In this document: positions 1-11,807 of the stretch, in pieces
How positions within the stretch are numbered: position 1 is the stretch's first letter
How the letters are laid out: every line of letters begins with the position of its first letter
NCBI GenBank assembly: GCA_951640195.1
Contig: OX621163.1
Span: 3,472,001-3,536,000, forward strand
DNA length: 64,000 nucleotides
DNA from: Porpolomopsis calyptriformis
Taxonomy: Eukaryota; Basidiomycota; Agaricomycetes; Agaricales; Hygrophoraceae
Direction: 5' to 3'
The notes under the pieces: model-generated
The model's input: only the letters and a program-made list of their open reading frames with translations
The model's database searches: none
Told to the model about the DNA's origin: nothing
Made by a program: the position numbers and the translations under genes

Positions 1-9
1 TTTTGTTGA

Positions 10-1050
10 TTATCTGATTATTTCACCTTCACTTTGTTCCAGTGGTGCGTATCTGGCATGTTCTTGATCGATGATCCCAGTTTCTGCTGACTGTCATATG
101 ATACCCAGTATCTCTCCCAGTACATCATCTTCTGGGAGCTCTGTGAGTTGTTCTGGACTAATCGTGATATCCGTATAGTATCTGTTATTTTCTTTCAACC
201 ACAGCAATGCTTCCCATACAGCATGCCGCCGAACACGAAATGTCGTATGAAGCCAGGATTTCGGTAACTTTCCAAGTCCAATAAACATCACAGAGATGAT
301 TCGCGCCAATACAGCTGGATGCTGAGGTAGAAGATTCCCCTCGACCATCGACTGAATACTGCTTATGTTGAGATCATACGTGCTAATCGTCCCACGCATT
401 GCTCATTGTAGAGTCGAAGCATCGTGCTTGGCATCACTCTTTGAGTAGAGCTTGAAAACGTAGACTCGTGGATAGAGGTGAGCAATAAGCATCTGTTCCG
501 GAATCGTTAACACTTGAAATTGCCAAGGTAACCTCCCAATCCACAGGTTGTTTGCTAGGGAATATATCGGCGGTTTATCGCTGGTTGCATGTAAGTCTTC
601 CAAGCAACGTCTGCACACCTGCACTTTCATTCTACTCCCAGAGATAACGCCTTGGGGCTCCAATAGCATTTTGTGGAATAAATCATGCGCAGGATGAGGC
701 GATTTTGGAATGAGGCAGTGAGAATTTGGTATTTCGGTAGCATTGAGAACTGAGACGCTATCAGCTTTCTGATTCACCTCTCAGGCACAAACCCCACAAA
801 CAACCGCATGAAGAGCTGCGTTTGAAGTTGCTTGACGGAATTGTCAATAGCAGCTTTTGACTTGCTCGGCAGTAGGGAGCTGCAAAAATTTGGATATATC
901 ACATTCATCTTCAGCCTCGATGCGTGCAGCTTTTCGGCTTAACATTTGGTTTTGCTGTCTTTTCCTCTTCTTCAAATCCCTCTTCAAATCCTCCCATGCG
1001 CACTTCTGCTCAGCAGCTATTGCTAGACTTTCTAACAAGTTGGGTGAACC
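10..1050 (-). pseudogene. Helitron-type protein relic, N-terminal part (DUF6570 region)
   Basis: One minus-strand frame runs from about 1050 towards the left edge. It encodes the N-terminal region of fungal Helitron helicase-like proteins: an acidic stretch with PTAEQVKSCY, a CGVCA zinc-ligand motif, CRRCLEDL, then SLANNLWIGRLPWQ, LIAHLYPRVYVFKLY, RGTISTYDLN and FRVRRHAVWEALLWLKENN. These match my knowledge of the DUF6570 domain that precedes the Rep/helicase region. The frame is interrupted by TGA at 844-846, 781-783, 403-405 and 94-96 and by TAA at 10-12. Each TGA sits where arginine is expected (for example CA-stop-EVNQ and LQ-stop-AMRGT), so CGA to TGA changes are likely. The Rep and helicase domains would lie beyond the left edge. 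It is non-functional as it stands. Family assignment is confident; element boundaries are not visible. Confidence 0.8.
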
Positions 1051-1390
1051 ATGTGCAAGAATATAGTTGGTAAGTCTTGCTTTTCAATTACTTTCATGTC
1101 GAGGAATAGGTAAGAGGTCTTTTGTGAGGTTGAATATCTCTACGACGGTCAGGATAGAGGACCAGTCATTGGATGTAGAGGCGCTCATGGAGGATGAAAT
1201 GATGCAAAACGGTAAGTAATTTTTGGACGTATAACTGTGTAACCCTAACTTCATTCAACTTTCCTATAGAGCATGGACCATCAGGTGATTTCATAAAAGT
1301 CAGGCAATGTTTTCACGCCATCCTATTCACCTTTTTCATTCATTTGCTCTAACTGCTCATTTCAGTCCCTTTACACTGTTTTAACCTATA
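1051..1390. other. Intergenic stretch, possible upstream exon
   Basis: No recognised gene. On the plus strand 1180-1215 reads as a short acidic open stretch followed by a good donor (gtaagt at 1212) and an acceptor (cctatag, about 1269). An upstream exon of the following hypothetical gene is therefore possible but unproven. Confidence 0.3.
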
Positions 1391-2353
1391 ATGTTGTCAT
1401 CGCCACCATCTTCCCCACCTCAAAGTCCTCCTCCTCCTCCTCCTCCTTCTCCCACTGCAGCCAATGACCCCATCACCCTCACTCTTCAAACGGCGCGCAA
1501 AGCTTTAGTATCCAACAGTCTCTATCTTGCTGATAGTAGTATTCGTGAACAAGTTGTCTGGTTTCAAGAATGTAGTGTGCGTCGACTCGTTCCAAAGGAT
1601 GCTGCCGACAAAGCATGCATTGCCCAGGAAGCCCACGATGCTGACCCCGAGTTACCTGCCCCGGATTCCCCTGAATCTGTGGTATTCGCAGTAGTGGTCC
1701 TTATCACCACAGAGGACTATTGGCTGACATCTGACGCCATGTGGAGGCCCACCAATAATTCAACCGTATCGTTCATTGATGCGAAGCCAAGCTGCACCAG
1801 CGCCAACCCTAGCCATATTGTCTTTTCCAAAGACTTTGTAGTCACCAGAGAAAACCTTAAATGGTTGATGGATCAGACAAGCATGCCTAACTTCATGAAG
1901 TGAGGCCTCCTTGTGCCTCCTGGCATTCCGGGTACCAAAATGAGATTCTGCCACATCTTATTCGAAGTAAGTGTCAGTTTCTTCATACTCTGGATTTGCA
2001 ATGCTTACTCTCCTTTCAAAAGGCCGCTGTGGAACCAGACGATAGCTCTGAAAGTGAGTCGTCTTAGGTTTAATTAAATCGACCGTTGCTAATTAGAACT
2101 TGTAGAACTGCCCAGTCAGTTTACCATCCAAGGTTGGCCAGTCAGTGCAGATGCACAGGAAGCCCTTGACGAGCTGAAAGAAACTCACTCCGTCAATCCC
2201 ATCCCTGCGTTTGACCAGCATGGAGACTTAATCCATCCAAAGTACTACCGTCAACATTTGCAAGGTGCTATCATCCAGATGCACTTTTCAGTTACTCATT
2301 GGGCCATTCGAGGAAGGAAGGGTCAATCTCCTGTCGACACGTATGTTGGCGAT

Positions 2354-2764
2354 TGTTATAAACCGGTTGTTCAGAATGCGTTTTACTTCGGGTGTTCTGT
2401 CCCAAGAGATATAGGGTATGGTTCCAAGTCCTTGTTATGAGTAACTAACAAGGAATCAGACTTAAGGTCTGATACGTACAGAAGTACTCTTTATATACTG
2501 ACTACTTATCTGTGTGAGTCAGTGCAACATAACATGAGGTAGAGATAAGAATGAGTCATCGTGATCAATGACGAATCATAAAGGGGTTGAAACAAGAACA
2601 GAAATGAAAGGTGTCCGCATATAGGTAGAGTAGTGGGGAATCCCTGGGGAATCCCGGAGAAAGGCAATGGAGAATCCCATCGACAAGTATGGGGAATCCC
2701 AAGATAAGAGATAGGTTTACATGTGATTAGATAAAGAAAAGAAAAGAAAATTCCGACCGTGACA
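2354..2764 (-). repeat. E1 3' LTR
   Basis: 411 bp. Read in element sense it begins TGTCACGG and ends ATAACA. It differs from its partner mainly by one extra 11-bp unit (tggggaatccc) plus scattered substitutions. In sense orientation it contains CAGTATATAAAG, a likely TATA box. Confidence 0.95.
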
Positions 2765-2782
2765 TACACCTCAGCTTTAAAT

Positions 2783-2801
2783 GAAATTCATCCCGAATTT
2801 C
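2783..2801 (-). promoter_or_regulatory. E1 conserved stem-loop before the polypurine tract
   Basis: Sense GAAATTC-GGGAT-GAATTTC: perfect 7-bp arms and a 5-nt loop, 18 nt before the 3' LTR, overlapping the ORF3 stop codon. The same structure occurs in E2 and E3. Confidence 0.6.
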
Positions 2802-3546
2802 AAACTTGGGTGGTGTTGGTCGTTTCGTCTTCCGAGGCCTGAGTCGGGATTTCCTCGGTGGCGGGGGCCTCGACAGCCACTGAGGGGGAAGCGATGAGTT
2901 CAACTTCCGAAGTCGTTTCGACAGGGGAGGGGGCTTGGACTGTCGCGACATCGTCATCGCCAAGCAGGTACTCTAGGTCGACGTTGATGGGGTATTCGAC
3001 TGATTCCCCGTATTCGATTAACGTCTCTGTTGTTGCGAGGTCTCGTTGCACCTGAAGGAAGTCTTCTCTGGTGAGTCGTTCACTTCGACGACTCTCTTCT
3101 ACGAGCTTGGCAATGATGGTGTGGGTAGTGACGTCGTAGCAATCAACCCACGTTCATCTCTTCTGATGTTGAAGCTCCCAAACTTTCAATTCGCTTTGAT
3201 CCCAATGGTTCTTCCAGAATAAAGCACTCTTTTCTGATGCTTTGAGCTTGGCTTGCAAAACTTCGCGTTCTTGACAGAGTTTGCGATTCCAGTTGCTGAC
3301 GCTGTTGCTGTGGACAGTGAGATGGGAGATGGTGACGGCAGGATCTTCGGGAGGAGGGGTTTGAGTGGGATACTCCTTGAAGAAGTCTTCTGTGCGAGTG
3401 CGGGCTTGTTGACGTAATTGCTGGGGGGAGGAAGCAGAGGTGGAGGGACCGGGAGTAGGGGAGCGGATGGCGGACGAAGGGATTCGTCCAGCACGTCGGA
3501 TGGTGACTTGAGGGGAGGGGGATCGTGTGGATCGCGTAGCGGGCAT
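2800..3546 (-). pseudogene. E1 third ORF (env-position protein), one nonsense codon
   Basis: Lies between pol and the 3' LTR, same strand as pol. Start MPATRS at 3546; stop TGA at 2800-2802. It parallels the E3 ORF3 closely: basic Ser/Pro-rich N-terminus (RRAGRIPSS), FFKEYPTQTPPPEDPAVTIS, a predicted coiled coil (LKASEKSALFWKNHW), then an acidic Pro/Ser-rich tail. A TGA at 3154-3156 replaces the arginine of the E3 motif KKRTWVDC; the frame is open on both sides, so this is a single CGA to TGA nonsense change. I recognise no family. No signal peptide or membrane span is seen, so it is not an obvious envelope protein. Confidence 0.75.
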
Positions 3547-3705
3547 GATGAAGTTGTTGCGGTTTTGGTTGAGTGGTCTTGATTGTTGCAACAAAGTTAT
3601 TGAATCGTGAAGGAAAGTGGAGATGTCTCGCAGTTTATAAGGAGTGGTTCTAAAAATAGAGGTCAATTCTTGGCAGATGGGATGATGACAAACAAATGAA
3701 TAGAA

Positions 3706-6700
3706 TCAGGTTGCCGTTTGAATTGAGTCTTCGTACGTCTTCACAATTTCCTTGGCATGTTGTAAAATGTTCAATCGATCTTCCCAAGTGGCTTCTTCGA
3801 TCAGATAGCCTTTCCATTTGACCAAGTACTTTCGGCGTCGTTTAGCTCCGGAATGTTGTAATATGGATTCGACCTCGTATTCTTCTTCGTTTTCAATCAG
3901 ATCAGGAGGAGGCCGTGATGTGTCGATGACATCAGGGTGGAGCAATTCATTTCCGACATTGGGTCTCAGGAGTGAAACGTGAAAAACTGGGTGTAGTCTC
4001 CATGTTCCGGGAATGTCGATCAGATAGGCAAGGTCCGATATCTTCTTCAAGACCTTGAATGGTCCGGTCCATCGATTGTCGAGTTTCTTCGAGGGTCGTG
4101 TCATCTTGATATTCTTGGTATCCAACCAGATTAGATCTCCTTCTTCATAGGAGGGTGAAGGTTTCCGTTTTCGATCAGCGTATTTCTTCATTGACTCCAT
4201 TGTCTTTGATAAGGATCGTTCAGTGTTTTGCTGTGCACATGTGAGGCGTTCGTGAAAGGTGTTTGCTGCAGGCACATTGCTTTGATCTGGAATAGCTGTG
4301 GGAAGGTGGGGATGACGTCCGTATTCCATGTAGAATGGTGATTGTGAAGTGGCAGAGTGTTGCCAATTGTTGTAGGTGAATTCCGCAGAAGCGAGCCATT
4401 CCGACCAGTCGTCTTGCATGAAGTTGGTATAGAAATGTAAGTAAACTTCGAGTTCTTGATTGGTACGTTCTGTTTGACCATCTGTTTGGGGGTGATATGC
4501 AGTGGAGAGACCGGAGATGATTCCTAAGGAATTATTAAGGGCTTCTGTGAATTTGGATGCAAATTGCACTCCACGATTGGATATAACCTTTTGGGGCCAT
4601 CCATGATGTTTCCAGATGTGATTCCGAAAGAGTTTCGCAGCACCTTCTGATGAAAGATTGGAAGTTGTCGGAATGAAGTGAGCACGTTTAGTGAAGCAAT
4701 CAACAACGACCATTACAGCATCATAGCCTTGTGACTTGGGGAGTTCGACAATGAGATTGATGGTGATTTCCTTCCATGGTTCCGTAGAGGGGGGTATGGG
4801 TTGGAGTAGTCCTGACAGCTTTGAGGGGAAGTTCTTGTTTTGTTGACAAGCGGGGCAGGATCGAACGTAGTTGGTGATGTCTTGTGGGGCACCATCCCAA
4901 ATAAAGTTACGAAGTATGAGTTCCTTCGTCTTCTCAATGCCAGGGTGGCCAGTGTGGGGGTAGGCGTGGGACAGTTATATAATGTCTGTGCGCAAAGATA
5001 CTTCCTCTGGCACCACTATCTGACCTTCAACATCGCGAACAAGCCCATCAGCTTGGGTCCAAGCAAGTGAGGCATCCTCGAGTTTATCTTGGATCTTCTG
5101 TGGGAGTGGAATTTTGAAGCGTAACCTAGAAAGAAGATTTGAATTCGACAACTTGACAATTGAATTAATCCATCAGTCGCACGCTATCAGAATTTCATTC
5201 TCCACATCGGCCTCGACGTCGGGCAAGTAATCCAGGCATCTGGACAAGCCGTCAGCTTTATTTTTCCTACCTGGAACGTACTCGATTTTGAACCCGAACC
5301 TGGACAGATATTCAGACCAACGAGTTTGGCGATTCGACAAGCGAAGATTCTTGGAGAAATATCATAAAGCCAAGCTGTCCATTCTGATGAGAATATCATG
5401 TCTCGCTCCTTCGAGAAGATGGCGCCATTGTTTAAAGGAATCAATGATCGCTAGGAGCTCTAGATTGTGGGTAGGGTAGTTCTTTTCGGCAGGGGAGGTA
5501 GATCTTGAATGATAGCCAACAGGTTTCCAGTGTCCATCATGAAGCTGGGAGAGTATTCCTGCGATCCCAATGATAGAGGCGTCGGTTTCTAGACAATAAG
5601 GGAGATTGCGATCAGGAATATGAAGAACGGGCGCGTTCGTTAGGAGGGACTTGATGTTGTCGAAAGCTTCTTGTCTCCGAGGAGTCCATTCCCACACAGT
5701 TTCATTGTGCAAGAGTTCATAGAGAGGGGTAGCGACTTTGGAGAAACCCTTGATATACCTTCGCCAAAAGTTCGCACTGTCCAAGAAGGATTGGAGTTGT
5801 TTCACCATTTCTGGAATAGGCCAAGACATGATAGCGTCGACCTTCTTTGGATTGGTGGTGATTCGTCCTTTGGATAGGACGACTCCAAGATAGATGACTT
5901 CTTCCTTCTCGAATTGGCACTTGACAGGTTTACACGAGAGTCCATGTTTCTTCATGATATCTAGAGTTTTGAAGGTCCATTATTGTAATTCCTGTAAGTC
6001 GTTTCCACAAACAAGCACGTCATCGATATAGATAAAAATGTTTCCAGAGTCCAGGACTTCTTTGAATCTTGTGTCAATCATCCATTGAAAGGTGGCTGGA
6101 GAGTTCCGTAAACCAAAGAACATGATGGTAGGTTCGAAGGCGCCTGCTTCAGTGATGAAAGCGGCTTTCCATTCGTCACCTTCCTTAATCCTGACATTGT
6201 TGAATCCCCATCAGATATCTATGACCATGAATAGAGATGCTGTTAAGAGTTTGGGTCATTGGAGTATTTGGTGGAGAAGGGGAAGGGGGTAATGGTCAGG
6301 AACCGTGTGCTCATTGAGGTAGCGATAATCTTCGATAGGACGTAAGCCAGCGTTCTTACCTTTAGCATTCACTTCTTCGGCTTTCTTTCCAAAGAAGAAC
6401 GGAGAGACTTGTTTTGATTTGGAAGTTCGTATTCGTCCAGTAGATAAGTTTTCATCGATGAACTTGTGTAAGTGATCCATCTCAAGAGGGGACATTGTGT
6501 ATTTCGCGCCCTTGACTGGTCTGAAAGTTTCATCCAGTTCTATGGCATGGTCGAATTCCGAATGCGGTCGAAGGCGGTCGAAGGATTCTTTAGCAAAGAC
6601 ACTAGAATAGTCTTTCCAATATACCTCCAGTACAAACTTTTGCATATCTTCTTCCACCATGCTGGCTCTGGATTCATCCGACTTCGATATGCATCGATTC

Positions 6701-7257
6701 ATGGCCAGCGTGACTGATTCCATTCCCGGTGACTCCGCATCGTTCACTATCCATCGTGGAAGAGGGAAATCTTTGCTATCCAGAGCCAGTGTTGCCTCTT
6801 TCCAATCGATGTTGGGGTTGTGCTTTGTGAGCCACAGGAAGCTGAGGATAATATCCATCTTAGATCCGAGATTGGTCACTTCCAATCGGATCCATTCATT
6901 ATGTCCTCCAGGAGCCTCTAACCAAATGTCAATATCGTTCTCAATGGGTCCACCTCGGTTTTCAGATCCATCAGCATTCCGTATGGGGATTGGGGTTTCC
7001 AATCGTGTTAGAGTAAAATTGTGGCAAGTTGCGAAGGATTCATCCATGAAATTTCCAGAGGCTCCACTATCAACCAGAGCAGTGGCCGGAACATGTCGAC
7101 CAGTGTCAGTAGCTTCAATCCAAATGTCCAAAATGAGTCCGAGATTGCCTTCTTCAAGAGTACCAAGAATTTGAAACAAATTGCATAGAGTGGTGGTACA
7201 TTCTTGAGTAGATACGTCCATAACAGTAGGCAAAGTGTTTGGACTCCCTAAAAACCC
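3706..7257 (-). pseudogene. E1 pol (protease-RT-RNaseH-integrase-chromodomain), broken
   Basis: Order in sense: aspartic protease (TALVDSGASGNFMDESFA, near 7090), RT (RPIEDYRYLNEH; YIDDVL near 6025), RNase H (LETDASIIG near 5580), integrase with HHCC-like finger and D,D,E core (near 4950-4400; STAYHPQTDGQTERTN), GPF module, and C-terminal chromodomain (YLVKWKGYLIEEATWEDR, about 3780-3880). Breaks include a stop after LHQILQ near 6256, a TAA where E3 has tyrosine near 5980, and frame changes between 5187-5360 and around 4713-4940. It enters by -1 shift from gag at 7251-7257. It cannot give a full polyprotein. Confidence 0.92.
7251..7257 (-). promoter_or_regulatory. E1 gag-pol -1 frameshift heptamer GGGTTTT
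   Basis: In sense the gag frame reads GGT TTT TAG and the pol frame GGG TTT TTA. The heptamer GGGTTTT fits the X-XXY-YYZ slippery pattern and is immediately followed by the gag stop. E2 and E3 have the same arrangement. Confidence 0.75.
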
Positions 7258-8841
7258 TGTTCTTTCAGTTCCTTGACGAGCTGAGCTTTTCTCTCCTTCG
7301 GCCAGTGATCGATCCCACAGTTGTCCACCATTCGAATAGTTTCCTCCATAGTAGCTGGGGAAACCACCTCGTCGACTCGTTCCGTCTCGATACCTCGAAT
7401 GTTTCATCCTCGACCTCGCCCTGTGGTTGGTCTTCCTCGTCGTTGTCTGGCAGGGGCACTACTCGATGGGCGCGCTGACGAAGAAGAGGCGAGAGGGGAA
7501 TTTGGACACTTGTTCACCCAATGACCTGGCTCTCCGCAGCGATAGCAGTTGCCTTGCGGAACGCGCGAAATTGATGATGAGGAAGTTGTCTCCTGTTTGA
7601 CAGGAGCAGAGGAGGGAGTTCAGGTTGTCGTTTGAGCCACAGTCTCCCTGGGAGCATAGTAGTTACTCTGGGGAGCGGCACGATGCTCAAGTGCGAGTTC
7701 GAGATGTTGTCAATCGAAGATGGAAGCTTTTCACTTCCAAGCGTTGAGGGTGGCGGGGATGGGATCAAGGGCATAGATTTTTTTGAGAATTCCAGGATTG
7801 AGGCTGTTCCGGTAGAAAACTTTGAGTGCGTCATCGTTGAAACCAGTTTCATCTGCGAGAGCTCCGAATCGTACATTATAATTGTCCACAGTAGAAAGTC
7901 CTTGGGTTACCTTTTGAATCTTGACCTGCGCTGTCGCTCTCGCATCAACATCTCCAAAACATTCCTCAAGCTCCTCCATGAAATCCTCGTAGTCGGCTCC
8001 AACCCATAAAGTTCGTTTGAACTCTTGAGTCTGCTGTCGAGCCCATGATTGGGTAACACCGATCTTCATGAATGACAAGACATAAGTGATTTTTTGTCTG
8101 TCGGACCACTGGCTGTTGTCAAGGACTAGACAACAAGCCTGGATGAAGTTGAGGCATTTGGCTGCAGACCCATCATATTCATCAGGTTTGGCAATCTTGA
8201 TGGAGGGGGGAGCGGGTTGTTGAGGCAAGGGAGGTTGTTGGGGTGGCTGAGGGGGTTGAGGAGGTTGAGGTTGTTGTTGTTGGAGCTGGGTGATCAGCTA
8301 TTGTTGTTGGGTGATGGTCTGCTCGAGTTGATGAACAGTAGCCATCAAGGTCGTGATGTCAATGGTAGGGGGATTGGTGGGGGCATTGGTGGACATTCCT
8401 AACATGTTGGTGGATGTCGGTTGTTGTGGAGTTGTTGGAGCTGTTGGTGTTGGTGTTGATGTCGCAGAAGAAAGTTGGGAATAGAGAGAACCATATCATC
8501 CTGGTGGGGTAGCAGTTCATTGATGAACTGGTCTTGTTGCTGAGGCTGAGGATGAAGAGAAGAGTCCTCTTGTTCTCGATCGAGTCTGCGGTCCTAGAGG
8601 AGCAGGAGCGGGAGTGGGGGTAGGAGCAGCTAATGTTTCTTCAAGAGCAGAAGAAAAGGATGGTTCTTGATCTCGAATTGTAGCCGAAAAGGTCGATCTT
8701 GAGAGAGGGTCTTCGTATTGTTCTTCAACGTCTGAGTTGTCGGTAGAAGCCAGGATGAAAGTGGGTAAGAGACAAAGCGGTGATGTCGATGATCACAGTG
8801 ATGAGGGTGTTTGGATAAGCAAGTGGGAGAGAACCAGAAGG

Positions 8842-8852
8842 AAGTCTGATTC
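8842..8852 (-). promoter_or_regulatory. E1 self-complementary primer-binding stretch
   Basis: Sense GAATCAGACTT, one nucleotide after the 5' LTR end. It is the exact reverse complement of 11 nt inside the same LTR (plus-strand 8953-8963), located where the transcript should begin. There is no TGG start, as a tRNA-primed site would have. Confidence 0.7.
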
Positions 8853-8853
8853 T

Positions 8854-9253
8854 TGTTATAAACCGGTTGTTCGGAACGCGTTTTACTTCGGGTGTTCTGT
8901 CCCAAGAGATATAGGGTATGGTTCCAAGTCCTTGTTATGAGTAACTAACAAGGAATCAGACTTAAGGTCTGATATGTACAGAAGTACTCTTTATATACTG
9001 ACTACTTATCTGTGTGAGTCAGTGTGACATAACATGAGGTAGAGATAAGAATGAGTCATCGTGATCAATGATGAATCATAAAGGGGTTGAAACAAGAACG
9101 GAAATGAAAGGTGTCTGCATATAGGTAGAGTAGTGGGGAATCCCGGAGAAAGGCAATGGAGAATCCCATCGACAAGTATGGGGAATCCCAAGATAAGAGA
9201 TAGGTTTACATGTGATTAGATAAAGAAAAGAAAAGAAAATTCCGACCGTGACA
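8854..9253 (-). repeat. E1 5' LTR with promoter
   Basis: 400 bp and the upstream LTR in element sense. It contains a TATA box (sense CAGTATATAAAG, about 8988-8999). About 32 nt downstream is AAGTCTGATTC (8963-8953 in sense), which is complementary to the stretch directly after the LTR. Confidence 0.93.
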
Positions 9254-9470
9254 GCGATATTGTTTCAATGAGGGTCCTTGTACTGCCCAAGCCTGTCTCT
9301 ACTCCCTCCCCCAAAAAGCAAAAACTCCTCAGGCATGATCCATTCACACCTGACCTTTCTCCACTCAAAAGAGTGAAGTTAACTCGAAAGTATGTCACCA
9401 TCATTCCTGTGTAGCTGAAATATTTAACTCTTATTTGATACACAGTGCATTCATTGTGAACTCGTTTTGA

Positions 9471-9916
9471 GTTCAGAATACTGACTTGTGTCGCTTATAT
9501 GCGTCACTTATACCCCCAAATAAAAAGTATATAGATCCCACTTGTACATAAATGATGAATTGAATCTTGCGTCGACACTTGATGTATGTTTTTTTTTCAC
9601 GCAAGCAAGGTTTGTGCCGACGGCAGTCGGCCCTTCCTCTAGTCTGCAAATGGTATATATTCTAACCCTCTTCAGGTCGTGCTAATCCGCAGTTTCCGCA
9701 GTGATTGCTGGTAACCAAAAAGGTTGGTTTACTGACCCAATTCACCGCTTCATTGAAGTGGTGAAATGATACAACCCATTTCTTATGCTTCATCTGTCAA
9801 GAACCAACTCCAATCATGTAGGTCAAAGCTGGCTCCCGTCATGTTTGTCGCTGGCCTGGATATTTCCTGAGAGAAACAGCAGGATCAATTCACAGTTCTA
9901 ACCCATCGCCTTCGTG
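9471..9916. other. Non-coding stretch
   Basis: No gene recognised. It contains a T-run near 9590, a short inverted repeat gccgac-ggca-gtcggc near 9617, and AT-rich sequence. The last part (after about 9860) may hold the lost 5' end of TRAPPC11. Confidence 0.4.
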
Positions 9917-11807
9917 ATGCTCTCCTTACTCGCAGGCCCGCAATATCAGCCCAAAAAGTCCAAGTCTTTCCATGTCGTATTCGTTGACAAGTCCGTTCGC
10001 TTCCCCCCACGAAAACTCACCCCAGATGACCCGCAGTACCTTACGGCACACCCCTTGTCCCCACTGACCCCAACGTCACCCCCCTTGCCCCATCGCCCAC
10101 CTGGACCCGCAAGCACCCTACGCTGGTACCAAGCGTCTTTGTCCTTTTCCTTCGTATATTTGAGCTACCATCTGTTACTCCTCGTCCACCTCTTGACCCG
10201 CCAGATCCAGACCGAGAACGCGAAAGGGCAGGTGAGGAGCGGCGTAAGGACTCTGAACTCTGAGCGGAGATTGCCTTGCGCAAGAAGAGCACAAGTGAGC
10301 GTGGCATAAAGCTCACAGTTGTTCTTACTGCCACACGACGCATGCTAGGTGAGTTCCTGTTGCTTCTCTTCAATATATTCACCTCATTGCCAATAGACGA
10401 CCGGTTACTGGATGCACGTCTCACTTACATCCGGAGACAGAGCGGCCTTGTTTCACGCGCGGCGCTCTTTGTCCTGAGCCCAGTAAGCCCGTCAGAACTC
10501 GGTGATTTCGTACAGAGGTACGCCTCTTTTCATTTGCAACCATCAATTATGCGACGAAAGTGCACTGTTTCCCTATCATGTCACCAAAACTTTTGCGTTT
10601 TTATTGTCGAACGATCAGTACAAACCGTATTGTAGCTTGCAGCAGGCCTTGTACGAACCCGCACTGGAGTACTACACCAATCACTCGAAACGTGTACGCC
10701 GGAAACGAAACCGCCACGCACAGGCAGGGTCTAGCCATATCTCAAACCTCTTGGGACAGCAATGCCGCTACGTCCTGAGGGGTGGACTGTGCGCTATGAG
10801 TACAAGATGGCATGCTTTGCAGAGTTTCGAGGCGAAGACGAGGTTGCACTCAAGTATGTGTTATCTTCTTGTTCCTTCTCTTACCCCTTTACCACAGTTC
10901 AGACATTACCAGGATGCATACGCAATGCTTATTGTCATGTTTGGCTCCACGGCGATTCTCCCACCTCGCACGAAACGTTGGGCGGAGGCCAAGGTACTTG
11001 CAGATTGTATTAACGTGAAGGTAAATCCCTCTATCTAGCAATCTCGGCCTAAAATTTAGAACGTCCTCGAAAATTCTCATCCGATCTCAGGTCTCAAAGC
11101 TCTATCTTTATAATAACGAGCACACGCTTGCGCTCTCGCATCACAATACCCACGTCCGCCGCTTTGCGGACTTTTCGCGTGGTTGGGGATTGGTGAAGAG
11201 ACGTACGAGTTTTGGAGCTGGATGGAAAGACAGTTGCGTATCATCCTTTCCTTGTCACTCCTCAAGTTTCAAACAGTATTTTCGATACTCCAGATACCGT
11301 GTCTTTGCCGAATTACTCGAGCAGGGCACGCAATCCACACTCACCATCCCATCTCATCTCCCCGCCCCTGTATCCTTATCCTCCACCTCACGCTCTTCCG
11401 TACCTTTGACCATCCAAGCCAACGCTGGGATAAATGCGAGTCATGCATTGCAGCATGCTGGGTACTATTATCACATGGCAGCTCGGTACACTGAATTGAG
11501 AAGGGAACGTTTTCTGGCCGCTCTGAAGATGGAGGTAAGCATGCAAATATCGGACGATGTCTGGTTGATCTGATTATGGTGCGGGCCCTGCAGACCTCCC
11601 CCGGATTCGTGAACGAGAAGAAGGTGGATCATCTAACGATCATCTTGGAGGTCCGTATCATCCTCTTGGCCAACTCATTGCGCAGCCGGTTCAAAGACAA
11701 TTGCCCCTGTTTTTTTCCTCGTTGTCAACTGCAGCTATACACAAAGTCATACGAGTTATTCAAAAAGTACAGTCCGATAAACGGGCAGAATCAGAGCCAA
11801 GGCCGGC
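9917..11807 (+). pseudogene. TRAPPC11: TRAPPC11 (foie-gras family), copy A, truncated
   Basis: N-terminal to middle part of the TRAPP III tethering-complex subunit TRAPPC11, which acts at the ER-Golgi interface. Visible blocks in order: SLLAGPQYQPKKSKSFHVV; RIFELPSV; KKSTSERGIKLTVVLTAT; DDRLLDARLTYIRRQSG; ALFVLSPVSPSELGDFVQ; LYEPALEYYTNHSKRVRRK; FRGEDEVALK; YQDAYAMLIVMFGSTAI; KRWAEAKVLADCINVK; the foie-gras signature RRFADFSRGWGIGEETYEFW; YRVFAELLEQG; GYYYHMAARYTELRRERF; SPGFVNEKKVDH; LFKKYSP. Introns of about 50-65 nt separate them. A frameshift lies near 10085, and a TGA at 10261-10263 replaces serine (TCA in the right-hand copy). The gene stops abruptly at about 11807 inside QSQGRL, where it is fused tail-to-tail with an ERG24 fragment. 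The C-terminal half is absent. Confidence 0.85.

Larger units (their letters stand above)
7248..8905 (-). pseudogene. E1 gag, broken
   Basis: Fragments of a gypsy gag: capsid-like region (KPDEYDGSAAKCLNFIQ; NVRFGALADETGFND) within 8228-7731, then a CCHC zinc knuckle CYRCGEPGHWVNKC near 7550-7510, then an acidic tail ending ...GF with TAG at 7248-7250. Frame changes occur between the capsid and knuckle parts and upstream of 8228 (Gln/Pro-rich region), so no single gag frame survives. Gag packages element RNA and forms the particle in this family. Confidence 0.85.
2354..9253 (-). mobile_element. E1: complete but degenerate Ty3/gypsy chromovirus-type LTR retrotransposon
   Basis: Bounded by direct LTRs with TG...CA ends (plus-strand view) and a perfect 5-bp target duplication gcgat (2349-2353 and 9254-9258). 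Sense is the minus strand: 5' LTR 8854-9253, primer-binding stretch 8842-8852, gag, -1 frameshift site 7251-7257, pol (protease, RT, RNase H, integrase, chromodomain), third ORF 2800-3546, stem-loop 2783-2801, 3' LTR 2354-2764. Gag and pol carry several frameshifts and stops, and the LTRs differ (411 versus 400 bp plus substitutions). It is therefore older than E2 and E3 and not autonomous. It is closest to E3 in LTR and protein sequence. Confidence 0.95.
1391..9470 (+). pseudogene. Unrecognised intron-containing gene split by retroelement E1
   Basis: I do not recognise the product. Proposed exons are 1391-1966, 2023-2053, 2106-2353, then (after the element and one duplication copy) 9259-9389 and 9446-9470. 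Introns have GTAAGT/GTGAGT/GTATGT donors and AG acceptors and keep frame. The protein starts with a Ser/Pro-rich tract, has EQVVWFQECSVRRLVPKD and DYWLTSDAMW motifs, and ends with a basic, Ser/Pro-rich region (STPSPKKQKLLRHDPFTPD). Element E1 is inserted after codon GAT (VDTYVGD). Removing it plus one gcgat copy restores the frame exactly (…VGD then IVSMRVLVLPK…). A TGA at 1901-1903 lies between FMK and GLLVPPG, with the frame open on both sides, consistent with CGA to TGA. Both lesions would inactivate the gene. The start at 1391 is the first ATG of the open frame and is uncertain. Confidence 0.6.

Noticed and set aside
1760..1954. Minus-strand frame inside the hypothetical gene
   Set aside because: Shadow of the plus-strand exon, which has consistent introns and continues across the E1 insertion.
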